Shown here: piece by piece, positions 23,058 to 35,578 of the stretch
Layout: every line of letters begins with the position of its first letter
Numbering within the stretch: position 1 is the stretch's first letter
Assembly: GCA_019137255.1 (NCBI GenBank)
Contig: WPDH01000185.1
Coordinates: 1-64,000, forward strand
Direction of reading: 5' to 3'
From: Corinectria fuckeliana
Taxonomy: Eukaryota > Ascomycota > Sordariomycetes > Hypocreales > Nectriaceae
DNA length: 64,000 nt
Position numbers and translations under genes: made by a program
The notes under the pieces: generated by a model
The model's input: the letters and a program-made list of their open reading frames with translations, nothing else
Database searches by the model: none
What the model was told of the DNA's origin: nothing

Positions 23058-25473
23058 ATGACGAGCTTGGAGAGTACAGCCCAGATCTCCGACTGGAAAT
23101 CCATCCTAACACTCATCGTCTTCTTCATCACAAGTGAGTTCTGGAATAATGGCCACATCCTTGCCTTTGACGATCGATCTTGTGGTGGAGGTTTTAACCA
23201 TGCCATCTAGATGTCGTGGTTCTTTTCCCATTCCACGTCCCAATCTATCTTCCTCGGCTGGTTTCAAACGCCATACTTCACTCCCTAGCCGCCCTACGAG
23301 TGATAGCACCGACACCGCATGTACACCAAAATGGCACAATTGACGAACAAGACAAGCACGGCGACACCAAACATTTCGTGCGCCTCAGACTCCCCATGAA
23401 CTTCGTTACCGCGCCTCTCATAGCCGACCTGTTCCTGCTGGCTGTCCAGGCCATTGGTCGACGAGAAGTGCACGATGGAACCATCGGTGCAGACAACATC
23501 TCTCCGCTCGACATTATGCTCTTCTTCATCACGCTCGCTTACATTGCCATTTCAATTGATGCCTCTGGTCTTATTCGATGGCTTGCCTTCAACGTCCTCC
23601 AATGGGGCGGGGAGTTTGGCCACAAACTATTCTTCTACCTCTACGCCTTCTTTTTTGGATTGGGAACCTTCATCGGCAACGACCCCATCATCCTCTCAGG
23701 CACGGCTTTCCTTGCCTACATGACTCGGGTATCGAAGAACATTCGCCATCCAAAAGCCTGGATCCACAGCCAGTTCGCCGTGGCTAACATTGCATCGGCT
23801 ATTCTCGTGTCCTCCAATCCGACTAACCTGGTGCTTGCCGGGGCCTTTGACATCAAATTCATCCACTACACAGCCAATATGATAGTCCCCGTCGTAATAA
23901 CGGCTGTCGTTTTGTTTCCCTTTCTTCTGTACGTTGTCTTCGCTGATCTGGGGCTCATACCGGCATCCATCGAAATGGAAAAACTCTCTCCGGAGCAAAA
24001 GGCGGAGACCCCGGTCAACCCTAACATTCCCTACGCGCGAGGCAATATGGATAACCAAGACGAGAACCTCGCCACTAGCGAACGAAAGATCCCGCTGGAA
24101 GTGATTATGAATCCGTTCTTTGACAAAGGCGGCGCAGCCTTTGGAGCCGTCATCATGGCCGTGACACTAGTCACCTTGCTTGCTCTGAATGCTGCCAGCA
24201 CGAGCAGCGGCGAACACCCTGTTTTCTGGGTGACTCTCCCCGCCGCGTTCATCATGTTCTGCTGGGATGTTGCCTTTGGGTGGCACGATCGAGGAAACAC
24301 GCGCGAGATTGCTCGAGAAGGGCGCCGGCACGCCCAACAAGCAAAAGCCGCAAGAAAAAGGGTGTTGAAAAATGCAGAAGAAGAGACGCAGCTCGAAAAT
24401 AAGGGACCGGACAGAATGTTCATTCGTACGGATTCGCCTCAGGAGAACCCGCAGAGCCCCGTGCAGATCAATGTCGCAGATGCTGATAGCAGTATACCGC
24501 TGGAAATGCTGAGCCATAATTCACCTCAGTCTCAACTTACAGAGCCTCCAATAGACCTAGGGGGTCGGGACAGTGACGAGAGCCATACTTTGGTTACAAT
24601 ACCAACCCCGCAACTATCGGGCTTATCACCAAAATATTGCAATAATGGGTTGGGAACTAGTCTTCCACTTGGCGATGCAACAGGCACAGAATCAACTCTT
24701 GACAGACCTAACGAGAGTCTTCAGATGGAAAAGGCGCCAGGAGCGAAGACGGAATCAGATGTCGAGCCATTACCGGAAGACGACATCAGGCCAACCACCA
24801 TGGTTTCTCTAATCGAGGACGGGTATATCTGGATACAGGACACGTTCCCTACTGCCACCGTCGTCATCTCACATCTTCCATTCGCCTTGGTACCCTTCGC
24901 CTTTGCCATGTTTGTCCTCGTTCAAGCTCTGGTCACCAAAGGCTGGGTGAAAGTCTTTGCCCACGGCTGGGACCACTGGGTGAACAGAACGGGAACCGTG
25001 GGCAGCATTGGAGGCATGGGGTTTCTCTCCGTCGTTCTCTGCAATGTACGTCCCTATCTGACAGAATCGGTGCTCGACATCGTTGGCTAACATCTCATGA
25101 TCCCAACCAAAAGTTTGCAGGCACGAATATTGGCACAACAATCCTGCTATCTCGCGTTATCCAAGAATGGGTCGTTATCAACCGTAAAGATGGGACCGTC
25201 ATCACCGATCGAACTTTCTGGGGTACCGTATACAGTATGGCGCTTGGTGTCAACTACGGGGCATTTAGCACTGCATTCAGCGCATCACTCGCTGGGCTCC
25301 TTTGGCGCGATATCCTCGCTCGCAAGCACATTCACGTCAAGAGTGTCGAGTTTGCACGCGTCAATTTTCCCATTATTGCGATTGCCATGACAGTGGGCTG
25401 TGTAGCCCTGGTTGCCGAGGTCTACATCATGAGAGACAACACGCCTTACGCAGGCCTCTCACAGGATAGCTAG
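23058..25473 (+). CDS. CitMHS/ArsB-type ion permease
   Basis: Three exons: 23058-23133, 23211-25045, 25114-25473; 756 aa. Start ATG 23058 gives a short exon whose phase-1 junction leads into NVVVLFPFHVPIYLPRL, the first membrane segment. The membrane domain resembles the ion-transporter superfamily that includes ArsB arsenite permeases and NhaD-type antiporters: GNDPIILSGTAFLAYMTR at about 182-199, then ILVSSNPTNLVLAGAF, and later LCN-FAGTNIGTTILLSR across the second intron, the two inverted substrate-binding repeats. A long hydrophilic loop (about residues 390-575) separates the halves. It probably moves an anion, metalloid or Na+/H+ across plasma or vacuolar membrane; substrate not determinable. 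The second acceptor (AAAAG) is non-ideal but keeps the frame. Confidence 0.85.
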
Positions 25474-26701
25474 TTAGAAGCCTATTATGGGGTTGTACCT
25501 GATTTCGCACAGTCAGTTAGCGGTCAAGCGTTCTTTGTTCAAGTGTTAGCCGTTCATATCCATTCTGAGACCAGGGTCCTCGTCGGGTGGCTTGAGCCCA
25601 ACCTGTGAAATCTATCCCCGTATCTCTCCGTTCGGTAGTGTAAATCTAACGTGCGTGGTATCATTGTCACCCTATCCTATGCCTTAAGTATAGCTTGGCA
25701 TGTGGAGAAGCTCATCTGGGTGAACTGCGCGGTCATCTTGAAGTAGCCCCAAATGGAAATCTGTGTGTGGTATTAAATGCTAAGATGAGAGTAGTCAACT
25801 TTTCCAATACGCAAGCTACAGACGTCTCGCTTGTGTATACTATCGATAGATACAGGCCGATCGCCGGTGAGATTGTCGTGACGCAGCTAGCCACCTGCGA
25901 TTGTTGGTGTCAGTCGCAACAGAGACTACCCTGCAAAGTCGGCTCCGTTTGCAAATCCCGTTTCTCCAAGATACGAAGATTCACTCATTTGGGCTTATCT
26001 GCGTACCAATTTATTACCAAGCTTTATCCGAACGTGCCTAAACTGTCCCGAAGTTCACTCCGGCTGTGACTTCACCGGCTGCGAACCACTGGCGGGTGGA
26101 TTTGAAGTTGTGAAGCTGGACATTGCTGCAGCCGTGATGACAACCTTGCTACAAGACATACCTGGTACCGAAGATTGCGCTGTGAAAGAAACTAAGATGA
26201 TTCGGCTGCGCTGCATATACTAGAAAGTTACATCTGCAAGTTATAAAACTTAGGGAAGCTATAGGCTCATCACGACGCCAGCACTATGCTGCACTTTAGA
26301 CTTCGGCGTTCTTTTAAATACTAACAATTGGATCTTTGTAGTGTGGAAACTTTTAACCTAGAAGGATAGATGAGTTATAGCACCTTGGAGTCTAAGTGTG
26401 AGTCTTCGAACTTCATCCCGTAGCTGGAATCTCCGCGTCCGATCCATCTCCGTAGATTCGTTCCGCTTTAATACTGAATCCACCTCCACCTGATTGCTCG
26501 GCCGCAGTGACATGCAGGAATGAGACAGAACCCCCCTGCTTCGGAACATCGGAGATATCGGTGCCACGCAGCTAGCTTCCTGTACTCCACCCTCCGGCTC
26601 CCCCTCTCAAAGCACCAGCCTCACCTCGCAGTGCTACCGAACCTTCGTTTCGGGCCTCTGTGCTAAGTACGACACTACGCTTGTACCACGCTCACAAGAT
26701 C
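25474..26701. other. Intergenic, no gene seen
   Basis: 1.23 kb. A 124-codon plus-strand ORF (25695-26069) has no domain or neighbour logic. It should include the promoter of the TAP-like hydrolase. Confidence 0.4.
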
Positions 26702-28759
26702 ATGGCAAAGCTTCGGCTCTCTCCTCCGTCCCCGAGTCATCTTCATCGGACTGCTACATCGGGTTCCTTGTTGAGCAGGGTCAAAACGAAACGATCCATT
26801 CATATATCGTTCATTTGCATCTCATTGTGGATAATTGCCTCGTTTTCGTATCCTCGCAGCATACAACCCAGCTCTCCGTGGCAATTTGGACCTCAAAAGG
26901 GGGACGAGTTTCGCTGGGAGGATATCACGCCGCGAACATCTCTCCATTATGTGCCATGCTTCTCCTCGTTCCAATGTGCACGCCTCTCAGTGCCGCTGAA
27001 TTGGAATAGCTCAACCATCGAGCAGGAGAGCGGCCCTCGTGCAGCGATCGCTATCATCAAGTTGCCAGCAAAAGTCCCTATCACAGATCCACGATATGGA
27101 GGGCCCGTTGTACTGAACCCCGGTGGCCCGGGCGAGTCGGGCATCTACCAGGTTCTGACAGACGGGAAGAATGTACAGGGCATACTTGACAGCCCCGCGT
27201 CCCTCGATACAGACAAGCCGAACCCTCACAGTGGCAAGTACTTTGATGTCCTCTCGTTCGATCCGCGAGGCGTCAATAACACTACGCCTCATCTACAGTG
27301 TTTCGCAGACTCTTTTGATCAGCGAGCTTGGCTGCTTGGCTTGCCTGACTACGGACTACTATGGCATAGCGAGAGTATCACCGGCATGGAATGGGCGAGA
27401 GCAGCCGCCCTCGGGGCCAGTTGTTCCTACGGCGAAGATGAGACGGGCATTCTTGAGCATTTGAACACGGCCCAAACCATCGAAGACATGCTGCAGATTG
27501 TCGAGAAACACGGAGAATGGAGAGCCGAGGAAGCAGCTGGCCTCTTGTTTGGTGTTGAAGACTTGGCCGAAGAGAGCAGAACCGAGATTCTAAAGCGGAC
27601 CGCCTATCATGCCGGTCATGAAATGATTCAGTACTGGGGTATGAGCTACGGGACACTCATCGGGGCGACATTCGCAGCTATGCACCCTGATCGAGTTAGA
27701 CGACTGGTTCTTGATGGCGTCGTCGACCCAGCAGACCACTACGCAGGGAGTTGGCTCACCCAACTGCAAGACTCCGACAAGATCATCTCCAAGTTCTGCG
27801 AGTACTGCTTCCACGCCGGTCCCCTTAAGTGCCCTCTCTATACTGGCTCTTCACCCTCTGACGTGGAAGCTCGTTTTACATCAATCCTACTTTCTCTAAA
27901 AGCGAGTCCCATCGCGATGGCTGCCTCCCACTTAAGCGGCCGTGGTCCAAGTCCAGCATTCGTCACCTACGGCGATGCGCATCTCGCGCTGCTGTCGTCT
28001 ATGTACTTCCCCTTTGCCGTGGCAGAGGACTTCTTCCACCTACTTGTCGAGCTTGAGAGTAGGAACACGTCGTCTCCAGCCCTTGTGAGGATAGTCGCTA
28101 CGAAACAAGCAACACTCAACAAGGCTGGATGTCAGCCGAAAGGTTCGTCCCCTGACGATCCAGTCCCGTACGTCTCTGGCTTCGGATCTTTTCAGGCTAT
28201 TTCGTGCATGGACAGCGGGAACAAGATGGAATTGACTCGCGAGAGCTTCAACAAGTATCTCGCCGTGGCAGAGTCGCAGAGTCGATGGATCAGCCCTAGC
28301 TGGGCGCGTAACAAATTAGCTTGTCTAGGATATACCGCTCAGCCGGCGTGGAACCTCGGTCTGACGTTTGAGAAACAAGAGTGGCCAAACACGTCTCATC
28401 CATTACTGATGGTTGGAAACACCCACGACACGGTGACCCCACTACGGAATGCTCGTCGAGTCGCGACGTTGTTCCCAGGAAGCGTGGTGCTACAGCAAAA
28501 CTCCCAGGGACACTGTTCTCACTCGACTCCGTCGCTGTGCACAGCAAAGAGAATAAGGGAGTACTTCCAAACAGGCCATTTGCCACCGGAAGGAACCATA
28601 TGTGAGCCGGCAATAAGACCTTTCCTAGGTTGCACAGCAGGAAATGATGGTGAGCGTGGCGAATGCAAATTTGCTAATCGCGATGAGGCAAGGCTCTGGC
28701 AGACAATGGTGGATTTGGCGGATCCTTTTGGATTAAGGCCAAAGACAAATTATGGATAA
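26702..28759 (+). CDS. Secreted/anchored alpha/beta hydrolase, tripeptidyl-aminopeptidase (TAP)-like
   Basis: Single exon, 685 aa from ATG 26702, the first ATG in frame. A hydrophobic stretch at about residues 32-50 (SIHISFICISLWIIASFSYP) is a signal peptide or type II anchor. The fold shows PVVLNPGGPGESG with the oxyanion HG-like loop, FDPRGV, and the nucleophile elbow GMSYG with Ser315. The TAP-like C-terminal domain supplies Asp576 (GNTHDTVTP) and His604 (QGHCSHS). Cys pairs fit a secreted protein. Family members release N-terminal dipeptides, tripeptides or proline from peptides, or act as esterases. No introns. Confidence 0.85.
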   Translation: MAKLRLSPPSPSHLHRTATSGSLLSRVKTKRSIHISFICISLWIIASFSYPRSIQPSSPWQFGPQKGDEFRWEDITPRTSLHYVPCFSSFQCARLSVPLNWNSSTIEQESGPRAAIAIIKLPAKVPITDPRYGGPVVLNPGGPGESGIYQVLTDGKNVQGILDSPASLDTDKPNPHSGKYFDVLSFDPRGVNNTTPHLQCFADSFDQRAWLLGLPDYGLLWHSESITGMEWARAAALGASCSYGEDETGILEHLNTAQTIEDMLQIVEKHGEWRAEEAAGLLFGVEDLAEESRTEILKRTAYHAGHEMIQYWGMSYGTLIGATFAAMHPDRVRRLVLDGVVDPADHYAGSWLTQLQDSDKIISKFCEYCFHAGPLKCPLYTGSSPSDVEARFTSILLSLKASPIAMAASHLSGRGPSPAFVTYGDAHLALLSSMYFPFAVAEDFFHLLVELESRNTSSPALVRIVATKQATLNKAGCQPKGSSPDDPVPYVSGFGSFQAISCMDSGNKMELTRESFNKYLAVAESQSRWISPSWARNKLACLGYTAQPAWNLGLTFEKQEWPNTSHPLLMVGNTHDTVTPLRNARRVATLFPGSVVLQQNSQGHCSHSTPSLCTAKRIREYFQTGHLPPEGTICEPAIRPFLGCTAGNDGERGECKFANRDEARLWQTMVDLADPFGLRPKTNYG

Positions 28760-30526
28760 CACGGTGCTATTCCTTTGTTTGATTAGCCTTATTGGGAGTA
28801 ACTGGCAATCTAGCCTAAGAGATCCGAGAATATCCAAACCCCATCCGCGTCAGCACCTTATCTTCGTGAGGTGGCTAGCGACGACAGCTTGTTGGCACTT
28901 CGCAGATTTCATTTCATCCCGGGTTACTTCATGCCGTAGGGGTGCGAGAAGCAAACTCTGTGTCCCTACAGCAGTCAACGTCCTTGAATGATTACGCGAT
29001 ATTCCCTGTCCTTTGCTGCGAGCCTCCCTTGCTCCGGAGACAGAGGCATCTCTGTAATTATGTCACGCCCTCTGGGAGAAAGGGTGTCAACTTCCGGGGC
29101 CCCGGACATGCTTCCTATTGTGGTTACCTTCATCTTTGTTGTATTCTAGGTTTGACTCTCGTTCCTGCTCGTCTAGATCTTCTGCACTCGGACTAGTAGT
29201 CTGGACAAACTGTCATTGAACTGCAGGATGACATTGAATCCTACCGGACTATTCCAGAACGGCGAGGGTGGGTGCTCAACTTGGGTAAGGCATCCGCTTT
29301 CGTCAATGCCGTTGGTGGTGTGCGATGGAATGAACCTGACGGACCCTTACCACTGTCTCAGCGCTCTGACGTTTTGACGTTGTCATCGAGCGTTCTTGAC
29401 ATTGTCACTTGACAACTCTCCATATAACTCTAGCCTATTGCGATCAGCTTAAATCGACTTGTGGCGTCTTGGAATGCTACGACCCTCCAAGCCTTGAGCG
29501 GGTTAGACTAGCTCGCCCAGAACAATGGACAGCCGTCGGGAAATAAACGTTGCCGCTGCAATCTTCACCCATGTCTGATCAGGATATGATTTTCGTTTAG
29601 GATCGAGCATCAACTGACTTTTAACGGTGCCGAGACAAACGACAAGATGCACATTCATCGTCATTGTGGCGACGACAAAGCCTACGTACGACGCGTGTAC
29701 AGCCTTTAAGAATGTCTCAGATTGGAACTAAGACGGGTTTCATCTAGCTCCGTTGTCCGTAAGTGCTGCTTTCAGAGTCTGAGACCTTTTTATTTGAAAG
29801 ACCTGAGCGGTTTCACATAGAATATTGTCCGGATGCAGTGGACAATGCCTAGCTTGCTTGGACAAACTACGTAACAACTTATCTGTATCGTGTCCATGGG
29901 GGGAGGATGTACTGCTGGTACCGGGTAGCTGGAATCAAGCTACCAGCTATTCATACAAGAAGTCCTGGCATTGTGGCAAATCGCGACGGTCCGCTCCTGT
30001 TCCAGGCGGTGGCTTAATCTAATTAAACTGGATCAGAAGATGAATTTTCACCATGAAGATGAACGGACAAATTACATCCGCCAGTTTAGCATCCATACCA
30101 CTTTCACGATTAGTCAAATTTTCTTCTGATGCAGATTAGAAGTTCATAGGCTGCAACGTCGCGCTCGATTGACGTCAACACCATATCCACGATTGGACCT
30201 CAAATGATGTCAATGATACCAGAATGAACCCTGGATCTATCGCGCGGAGCATTCTACTTCCGCGCTTAGTTAAAGTATGTATGGCGATGCGCCGTCAGAA
30301 GATATCGTGGGGTGGCGATGACATTCTCAGGTATGCGGATATGGTAGTGGCCCATAATTAACGTTTCCCGAACAAGCATATGAAGACTTGGAATCCGCTT
30401 GAGACAATGCGACTGAAATGAAACCAGAGACCTTTTAAGCAGTCATCTATTTCTTCGAACCCTTCAACTTTTCCTGAAATCTCACCCGTCACAAAGAACT
30501 GACACCAATTCACCTTTATCTTTATA
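28760..30526. other. Intergenic, no gene seen
   Basis: 1.77 kb. One open stretch at about 29221-29412 reads coding-like for 63 codons without an ATG and ends in TGA; I do not recognise it. A 65-codon ORF at 29825-30022 is probably chance. Confidence 0.4.
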
Positions 30527-31378
30527 ATGTTGCTATCAACGGTCTACGGACGATCGCTCCTCCTCTTCGGCATCCAGTCCGTTGTCATGGGACATCAAGT
30601 CCCTGCCAACAGCCGGGACGTCGAGATTGATATCCCGCTCGACACGATAGTCGCCTATGGCAAGCCAGAACTTGTCGTTTCTGCTACGAAACGATCTGTC
30701 GGGCTAGATGTCTGCATTGGGAAGCGGGGCTCTCAGCCATTGATCCCCAGGGCTTTATCAGCTGGGCAGACCAAAGCCTTGAAGTTGCACAACGAAGCCA
30801 GAGCCAAGAAGAAGGTCAAGGCACTTGTGTGGGACACCACGCTGGAGAAGGATGCCAAGGTCTGGGCAAACAAGCTTGCCAAGAGTGGTACGCTGGAACA
30901 CTCAACTTCCAGCGAGCGGCCTAACCAGGGCGAGAATCTAGCTTATGCATGGTCAGTTCTGTTAAAGACAAGGGTTTCTCCGTGCTGATAGTTTTCGCAG
31001 GTCGAGTGCCAAGATTTCGATGCCTATTGCCCTTGGAACTGAAGGATGGTAAGTCCGTGATATCGCATAATGACGGGCAAATTGCCAATAGGTAGCTAAT
31101 GACTGCGTTGCTTCTAGGCTAGCCGAAATCAAGGACTACCATAACGAGATCATTCCAAAGGGCAACTTCTCTGACTACGGCCATTACAGTAGGCTCTAAC
31201 TTGTTTGCTTCAAGACTGATAGGAACATTTTGCTAACCCCAGTGACCCTTCAGCCCAATGTATGTGGAATACTACCACCAAGGTCGGCATCGCGACTACC
31301 AGCAACGGGAAGGGCGCATGGTTTACGGTTGCCCGTTACTCGCCACCCGGAAACTACGTTGGCCGAAGACCTTACTGA
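30527..31378 (+). CDS. Secreted CAP/PR-1 (SCP) domain protein
   Basis: Four exons: 30527-30951, 31001-31048, 31118-31188, 31254-31378; 222 aa. The joins restore two Trp codons (AYA-W, GTEG-W) and the CAP motif GHYTQCMWNTT across the last intron. A hydrophobic N-terminus (about 1-25) suggests a signal peptide. The CAP domain runs from LHNEARAKKKVKAL (about 85) through ENLAYAW to WFTVARYSPPGNYVG, with the paired His/Glu cavity residues expected from the family (HS near LEHS, E in GENLA, E in AEIKDYHNE, H in GHYTQ). Yeast Pry proteins of this family bind and export sterols and fatty acids; plant-associated fungi also secrete them. One of the exons is only 48 nt. Confidence 0.88.
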
Positions 31379-31809
31379 GACTAAATGATCGTAGTAAGGA
31401 GTTTGGAACTGGAATTGCTTTTGAGCTACAAAAGAAGAGGGGGTGTAACTGGCTCTAAGTCGGACATTTCTACATTGGTTCAACACCTTTGTGGAATCAA
31501 TCCTGGCTAGGGTTGACGCAGAGCCTCAATGGTCATGTTGAAACTTGGCAAATTTGTAATATGAAGTACGCAGATTAAGATATATGATAATGAAAACAAT
31601 GCCCATAACAAGCTTGCGCTGACAATGAACAAACGCCAAGTGGGGGGAATTGAAACCCCGCAGCGCCCTTCCATCAAATTCCATGTCATCTGCGCCCTGG
31701 CAGAATATCAGCATCAAGATCCGTCAAAAACACAGCCAGTCAGCCCGTCTCCGACTTCTCTCGCCCAAGAGCATTCCTCCGCAGCTCAAGATTAGACTCA
31801 TCAACCACA
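31379..31809. other. Intergenic, no gene seen
   Basis: 431 bp between same-strand CAP and AlaX-like genes; contains the AlaX promoter. No motif called. Confidence 0.45.
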
Positions 31810-32640
31810 ATGTCCTCAAAGCTCCGCACATTTCTGGCATTCCAGCACAACGCGAATCTTCACAAGCTCCAAACAGTCGTGGCCACAACCCGCCCCTTCA
31901 GTGCCCTCGAAGAAGTGAACCGCCAACTGTTTAAGCAAGGCAGCGACGGGGACCATGTTGTCGTCACGGAGAAGACAGTATTCCACCCGCAAGGAGGCGG
32001 CCAGCCATTTGACGTCGGCCAGATGACGAACCAGTCCGGCGCGATTTTCAATGTCCTGGCAGTCCGCATGGATTCCGTCCGCGATGGACAAGTGCTGCAC
32101 CTTGGACGCTTCACCTCTACGACCACACCGTCGAGCGAGATCTTCCCGTTCAAGGACGGAGAAACAGTTGAACAGGAAATCGACAGCGACAAGCGCCTCC
32201 TGTACTCCCGGTTGCACACCGCAGGTCATGTCCTGGGCGCGGCGGTGAGGCATCTCCTTGAGGAGGAAGTTGACGGATTCGATGAGCTGAAGGCGTCTCA
32301 CTTCCCTGACACAGCGTCGTGCGAGTTTCAGGGTCTCATCGAAGGGAAGTGGAAGGAGCCCATTCAGAAGAAAGTTGACGAATACATTGCGGCAAAAATG
32401 CCCGTTGAGATTGACTGGTGGGACGAAGAGGATTTCCGAAAGCGTGGCCTGGAGCGATTGATCCCCGATAGAAGTCTGGCACCGCCAGGTGAGAAGTTTC
32501 GAGTGGTGAATATTGTTGGGGCGGAGGTGTATCCTTGTGGAGGAACGCATGTCGACACGACGGATTTGTGTGGCGAGGCCAAGGTCAAGAAGATCTCAAG
32601 GAGCAAGGGGCAGTCCCGTGTGAGTTATACTGTCAACTAG
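31810..32640 (+). CDS. AlaX-type alanyl-tRNA editing (deacylase) protein
   Basis: Single exon, 276 aa. N-terminal half is the AlaRS editing beta-barrel: TVFHPQGGGQPFDVG at about residues 57-71, a GQP motif conserved in editing domains. The zinc-binding editing core has HTAGH (His136, His140) and CGGTH (Cys243, His247), the classic HxxxH...CxxxH set. Such stand-alone proteins hydrolyse Ser or Gly wrongly attached to tRNA-Ala, in cytosol or mitochondrion. Length matches the AlaX-L/fungal type rather than the short AlaX-S. No aminoacylation domain is present. Confidence 0.92.
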   Translation: MSSKLRTFLAFQHNANLHKLQTVVATTRPFSALEEVNRQLFKQGSDGDHVVVTEKTVFHPQGGGQPFDVGQMTNQSGAIFNVLAVRMDSVRDGQVLHLGRFTSTTTPSSEIFPFKDGETVEQEIDSDKRLLYSRLHTAGHVLGAAVRHLLEEEVDGFDELKASHFPDTASCEFQGLIEGKWKEPIQKKVDEYIAAKMPVEIDWWDEEDFRKRGLERLIPDRSLAPPGEKFRVVNIVGAEVYPCGGTHVDTTDLCGEAKVKKISRSKGQSRVSYTVN

Positions 32641-32709
32641 AACTTCCTCATAGAGTGCGTGTTGCAAAAATTAGTATGCGATGTCATAATAGGACACGTC
32701 GTCAGCCGG

Positions 32710-32841
32710 CTATGGAAACGGGGAGCCAGTGCCCGCCTGATCACAAACATCGTCGTAGTTATTCCCAAGCACCCAAGTGTTATTGAAGTCGCACGCGGCC
32801 GGAACACCTGAATTCTTATAGTTCTCCCAAGGGCGCTTCAT
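32710..32841 (-). pseudogene. C-terminal fragment of an unidentified secreted-type protein
   Basis: A 43-codon frame (ATG 32841, TAG 32710) reads MKRPWENYKNSGVPAACD then FNNTWVLGNNYDDVC and ends GSPFP, with the Cys, Trp and Asn content of a secreted fungal protein's tail. Immediately upstream, in another frame, VQHMVDPIEHWM looks like the preceding part, so one frameshift separates them. No intact gene is present. Identity unknown; I infer a relic. Confidence 0.35.
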
Positions 32842-33043
32842 TGACGAGAACTCAACATCCAATGCTCAATCGGGTCAACCATGTGTTGAACAGTGGCCTT
32901 GGTCACCAGGGATTAAGGGTTGTTCTCTGGGGGTCTCGACAGGCGACTGCTTGGTTATCAGGACATGGTAGCCACAATTTGGGCGTTCAAAACTAATGAA
33001 GAGTTTGCGAATCTGTCGCTATAGACTTAAACGAGGCACAACA

Positions 33044-35035
33044 TTATGCGAGGGGTAGGCGTAGAGAATGAGGTTTCAAGACGGAGGTCTTATTGTGCAC
33101 TGGTATTTTAGTTTCTTCGACAGAAGTTTCATATTCAGCTAAAATAAATACATTGAATTCAAAGCCTGCTATCAGATACGTCCTATGAGATCCGAGGTCC
33201 GGCCGTGTCAAAACGACGTAAAGCATGTTGCACCATGACGACCATAGCGTGACTGCGACACAGGGAAACAGGAACAAATGGAACCAATTAGCAAAGAGAT
33301 ATTCCATACTGGGGTTTCTCAATAAGTTTTGTCGCTTTGTCTTCGCGTTCTTCCTGCTGTTTTTCCGAGGAATTTTCCACCATGCTCGCACAACAACTTG
33401 TCGATCAAGAAAGAAGAGCCCAATAACGACAGTGATTACGGTGGTCGGTAGAGTAGAAGCAATGTAGGGAATCCAAGAACCTTCACCGGTGGAGAATATA
33501 CCGGCGCTGAAGATGCTCTGAAGGAAGGTTACAATTAGCTGACAGTTGTGCTAAATTCCATGTGCGTGCATTGGGGGAGACTCACAGCAATAAGACTGGC
33601 AGGAGCGAAAACTAAGGCTAAGATTGCGATCAAGCTGGTTTGGGAAGTCTCCTGATGGGAGATCAGGTTATTGATCTATAAGTAATCAGTGACCCATGGA
33701 ATAATGTTTATTCCTCGAGACGTAAGGATCGCTGCGTACCAGGGCAATCTGAACTTCAATTCGCTGTCGAAGACACCCAACTTGGGCCTTGCGGCTATTT
33801 GTGAGCTCCATTTCAAACTGAATATCATCTCGGGTAGTCTGCCACTCCCGATCACTACTTATACTAGCCTTGAGCCCTAGTCGCAATGCGTCCTTGTCAT
33901 CTAATAACCGTCGAAGGAACTCCCAAGCACGAAGCTCAAACTCTATGGAGTTGTTTACATACAGCAAGGTGTTTTGAGCCACGTGTAAAGCGCTTATCAC
34001 GCTGTAAAAGTCGGGTGGCGACCGGACTTGCTTTTTTTCGTCGTCTTCCCAGGACGATGTCCGAGTTTTCAGCTCGGCGTGGAAGATGCAGTCATCGAGC
34101 AGCCCCCGTTCTGTTTCTGAGGTGAAGCCACATTCCGACAGAATCATCACCATTAGGGCGAGAGGGTTTCGCCTTAAGAGCTTGGACGAGTTATCAAGCT
34201 TTTTGACAACGCGATTGAGATTCTTTTCTTCTGCATCGAACAGAAGGCAAGTTGTCAAAGACGAAGCCAAGCAGATTCGAATTACACAGAAAATCTCCCG
34301 CATGGGTGACTTTGGTGTAGAAAACAAAATCACTAATAGCATCGTCAGATCAGCCTTCAAGCCGTAATTCACGCCCACGATGTCTGTATACGTACGCAAA
34401 GACTTTGCGTCATTGTTTTCATACTCGATGAATCGAGCGAAGACTCCATGGATAGACTGAATTGTTTGTTCCGCTTTCTCCGATATCTCTGAGAGTTGCA
34501 GTTTCTTAACAATCTCATCGAAAAGCTCCCTGTCGAGACTCAGGCCTTTCAGGGTTCCATTACCTAACCCAGCGCTTGAGCATGTCAGCAACCAGGTGCT
34601 TATTCCAGAATAAGCCGAGGTGAAGTATTACATGAGAACCAGCGAGCGTGCGTTGTGTGTATTGTCTGCGTTTCTGGAGGGCAAGGTCTATGAGCAGCGT
34701 TAGTGCGGAAGGCAGTAGATAGAGTCGTCGAGGCATCTTAAGATATTACCGTTGGTTGGATCAATGCGTACCTTTAGGAAGTCGCGTGTTCCACTCGGGT
34801 TAAGCCATTCGCCTTGAGCAGTCTCTCCACTTGCTAGATTTACATGACATCAGCAACAAAGTACAATATGTATGATGGTAGAGATGATGGCAGGGCCCTA
34901 GCATCATTACGTACCAGTGTTGAGACAGTAAAGTCTAGGTGGTCTCCTGTGACTGAATTTTATCAGATCCTCGATCAGTATAGAATCCGATCCTCCAACC
35001 TCGTGGCCAGTAGTATTGACACCTGACTTGGACAT
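33044..35035 (-). CDS. Large helical protein with C-terminal membrane segments (CorA-like plan, uncertain)
   Basis: Six exons: 35035-34915, 34833-34772, 34687-34632, 34574-33740, 33675-33586, 33517-33044; 545 aa. Start is the first ATG (MSKSGVNTTGHEV); all joins keep frame, and introns are 57-84 bp with GTACGT, GTACGC, GTAATA and GTGAGT donors. The central 280 residues are predicted helical with no catalytic motif. Near the C-terminus come TSLIAILALVFAPASLIA then WIPYIASTLPTTVITVVIGLFF, a two-helix hairpin placed as in fungal CorA-like Mg2+ transporter relatives, but the GMN motif is not seen. A third hydrophobic segment follows (FHLFLFPCVAVTLW). I infer a membrane-anchored protein; transport is not demonstrated. 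Confidence 0.68.
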
Positions 35036-35578
35036 GGCAATGGGCTGGGATGATATATTGAACCAACGTGAAGTTGAAGATATTTGCAAGAGTTTTAGTG
35101 TTTAAATACCGCAAACTCCGAAATCCATTGTCCAGGCTTATCACAACTAAGTCAGATCATGGCCAAGGCGCCACATGCGCTAGGTTACGAAATAACCAGT
35201 AAGCGAGCTGGCTGCTAACCGTAACAGCAAATGACAGGGCGGGTACTGCTCGGCTATGTAAGCTGTAGGGGGCCTCATCAACTCATTCGCATGCCCTGTC
35301 AATATCAGCCAACAGCTTGGCAATGCACCTTTAGCGCTTCATTTTGAAGCACCACCACCAGTTAAAATACGCCGTAGAGTACCGATACTACGCCTATTTA
35401 AACAGTCTACTGCACGAGGACTTATATTCTTCAAATTAATGGAATGGTAGAAGTAGACCTCCAACGTTCCAATAGCAACCATGCAGTATTAAAATGGGCT
35501 GTCTGTGCCGCTTCCTCCCGGCACGACAGATACTGGAGACAAGAAAATGATATGAAGTGCCGATTCAGAGTGGTAATG

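Noticed and set aside
28760..30526. Hidden gene in the 1.8-kb gap
   Set aside because: Only one 63-codon coding-like stretch at 29221-29412 without ATG or splice partners; insufficient.
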